NCBI GenBank assembly: GCA_947476765.1 | Contig: CANJRK010000055.1 | Coordinates: 1-6,267, forward strand | Origin: Actinomycetota bacterium | Lineage (GTDB): Bacteria > Actinomycetota > Actinomycetes > S36-B12 > UBA5976 | DNA length: 6,267 nt | Reading direction: 5' to 3' | Shown here: piece by piece, positions 4,801-6,267 of the stretch | Layout of the letters: each line of letters begins with the position of its first letter | How positions within the stretch are numbered: the first letter of the stretch is position 1 | Notes under the pieces: generated by a model | The model's input: the letters and a program-made list of their open reading frames with translations, nothing else | The model's database searches: none | What the model was told of the DNA's origin: nothing | Translations under genes and position numbers: made by a program

Positions 4801-6267
4801 TTAACGAATAAACAAACCAGCATTGATTACTAGGTCCAAAACTGGTTGAGGTGCGATTCCGAGTAGTACCGTGAATGCCGCACTAATGCCAATTGCTACG
4901 GTGGTTAGGGCACTTGGTACTACCACGCTTGGGCCATCAGCAGGCGGTTCTGTGAAGAACATCAGCACAATTACCCGAGCGTAGAAGAACGCTGCAACTG
5001 CGCTCGCAACCACTGCAATTATTACTAATGGGGTGGCCCCACCTTCGACTGCAGCTGTGAAAACGGCAAACTTGCCAGTAAATCCACTGGTTAAAGGGAT
5101 ACCCGCAAGTGCTAACAGAAACAGCGCGAAAATACTGGCCATCCAAGGAGACTTCTTGCCTAGGCCGGCCCATTGTGACAAATGTGTTGCTTCGCCAGAG
5201 GCATCTCTGACAAGACCCACGATTGCAAAGACCCCAACTGAAGTGAACCCATAAGCCAGAAGATAGAACAGCGTGCTAGACAAGCCCGCAGCACTAGTGG
5301 AAACAACACCTAACAAAATGAATCCAGTGTGTGCAACTGATGAGAATGCCAACATTCGCTTCATGTCAGTTTGAGTTACAGCCAATATCGAACCAATAAT
5401 CATTGAGAGGGCAGCCACTACCCACATCATTGGACGCCAATCCCAGCGCATGCCTCCGAATGCAACATAGAAAACCCGAAGAAGTGCGCCAAACGCGGCG
5501 ACCTTAGTTGCAGCACTCATAAATGCTGTTAGCGGCGTTGGTGAGCCCTGGTAAACATCTGGAACCCACTGATGAAACGGCACCGCACCAACTTTGAAAA
5601 GTAGGCCAACTGCAATCATGCCAATGCCAGGAATGATCAAGCCATCTAGCGATGAATTCTCCATTGCAACTGCAATAGCGGTAAAGCTCACAGATGAGGT
5701 TGCTGCATAAATTAGTGCTGCACCGAAAAGGAAGAATGCGCTAGAGAATGAACCCAAGATGAAATACTTCAAAGCTGCTTCGTGACTCAAGAGCCGGCGT
5801 CGGCGAGCCATGGTCGCAATCAAATAAAGCGGCAGCGAGAAAACTTCAAGGGCTACAAACATTGTCAAGAAATCATTTGCAACTGGGAACAACAACATGC
5901 CACCAACGCAGAACAAGTAAAGTGGCCAAATTTCAGTCTGGAGCCACCCTTGGGCAGTGAACTGTCGCTCATCTTCACTTCCGGGCAATGTCGAAGACCG
6001 CGAGGCAAATGCATCACCTTGTGGATCAATTTGGCGTTCGGCCATCAGTAAAGTCGCAACAAAGGCAACTAGCAAAATGATTCCTTGAACCACCATGCCC
6101 GGCCCATCGATCGCTACAGCGCCATTAGCTGCGATCTGACGCAAACCCTTTAGTTGGCCACCATTAGTTGCTGGATCACCAGCTAGCGGTGCAGTTGCAT
6201 TTATAACGACGTAGGCAAACGCCAAAACAATTGATGCTAGGACCAACATAAGTTGAATCGGGCGACG
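4801..6267 (-). CDS. nuoN: NADH-quinone oxidoreductase subunit N (NuoN), N-terminus off right edge
   Basis: The frame is open to the last base, so the visible 488 residues lack the true N-terminus; the ATG at 6249 is internal. NuoN is one of the three antiporter-like membrane subunits of complex I that couple quinone reduction to proton pumping. Counting from the Met at 6249, the key charged residues are present: Glu135 (VALEVFSLPLY), Lys161 (AALKYF), Lys219 (LFKVGAVPFHQW), Lys249 (SAATKVAAF) and Lys393 (TSGFTGKF). DVYQGSPTPLTAF (231-243) is a typical NuoN/M/L signature. A hydrophilic loop of about 35 residues near 71-105 follows the pattern I recall from Streptomyces NuoN. As the last nuo gene, it implies that a full nuo operon lies to the right, with the prenyl synthase downstream. 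All visible features look functional. Confidence 0.96.
   Translation of the reverse strand, partial: RRPIQLMLVLASIVLAFAYVVINATAPLAGDPATNGGQLKGLRQIAANGAVAIDGPGMVVQGIILLVAFVATLLMAERQIDPQGDAFASRSSTLPGSEDERQFTAQGWLQTEIWPLYLFCVGGMLLFPVANDFLTMFVALEVFSLPLYLIATMARRRRLLSHEAALKYFILGSFSSAFFLFGAALIYAATSSVSFTAIAVAMENSSLDGLIIPGIGMIAVGLLFKVGAVPFHQWVPDVYQGSPTPLTAFMSAATKVAAFGALLRVFYVAFGGMRWDWRPMMWVVAALSMIIGSILAVTQTDMKRMLAFSSVAHTGFILLGVVSTSAAGLSSTLFYLLAYGFTSVGVFAIVGLVRDASGEATHLSQWAGLGKKSPWMASIFALFLLALAGIPLTSGFTGKFAVFTAAVEGGATPLVIIAVVASAVAAFFYARVIVLMFFTEPPADGPSVVVPSALTTVAIGISAAFTVLLGIAPQPVLDLVINAGLFIR

Noticed and set aside
6247..6249. ATG at 6249 as the true start of nuoN
   Set aside because: The frame stays open to the window edge, and NuoN proteins have further N-terminal membrane sequence before this point.

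Overview
The window looks like chromosomal DNA from an actinobacterium of moderate G+C (mid-40s percent by eye, not computed). The NuoN sequence, the order nuoN then a long-chain polyprenyl diphosphate synthase, and the wording of a NuoI-like ferredoxin all resemble actinobacterial homologues as I remember them. The modest G+C and very tight packing would fit a streamlined aquatic actinobacterium, but that is inference. Seven of the eight genes lie on the minus strand. No RNA gene, mobile element, CRISPR array or phage gene was seen, and no gap between genes exceeds about 180 bases.

Reading the minus strand from the right edge: the C-terminal 488 residues of NuoN, the last antiporter-like membrane subunit of respiratory complex I, run in from outside the window (6267-4801). 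After 43 bases comes a long-chain polyprenyl diphosphate synthase (4757-3780), which probably makes the isoprenoid tail of the quinone that complex I reduces. After 48 bases comes a RarD/EamA-family transporter (3731-2799), followed almost without gaps by three small complex I-like proteins: NuoB-like (2789-2409), NuoC-like (2412-1966) and NuoI-like (1969-1574). These three are joined by ATGA stop/start overlaps. They form a short iron-sulfur module with no NuoD and no membrane subunits beside it, and this is the most unusual part of the window.

The only plus-strand gene is yajQ (1082-1573). It converges on the NuoI-like gene so tightly that the two stop codons touch, inside a 14-base palindrome. 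To its left is a 178-base divergent intergenic region with an inverted repeat. A short-chain dehydrogenase (903-202) and the first 49 codons of a flavin-containing monooxygenase (149 to the left edge) follow on the minus strand, probably as a two-gene oxidative operon.

Functionally, the right side is respiratory (complex I, quinone tail synthesis, complex I-like satellite genes) and the left side is an oxygenase/dehydrogenase pair of unknown substrate. I found no clearly new system. The best candidate for follow-up is the orphan B/C/I module.
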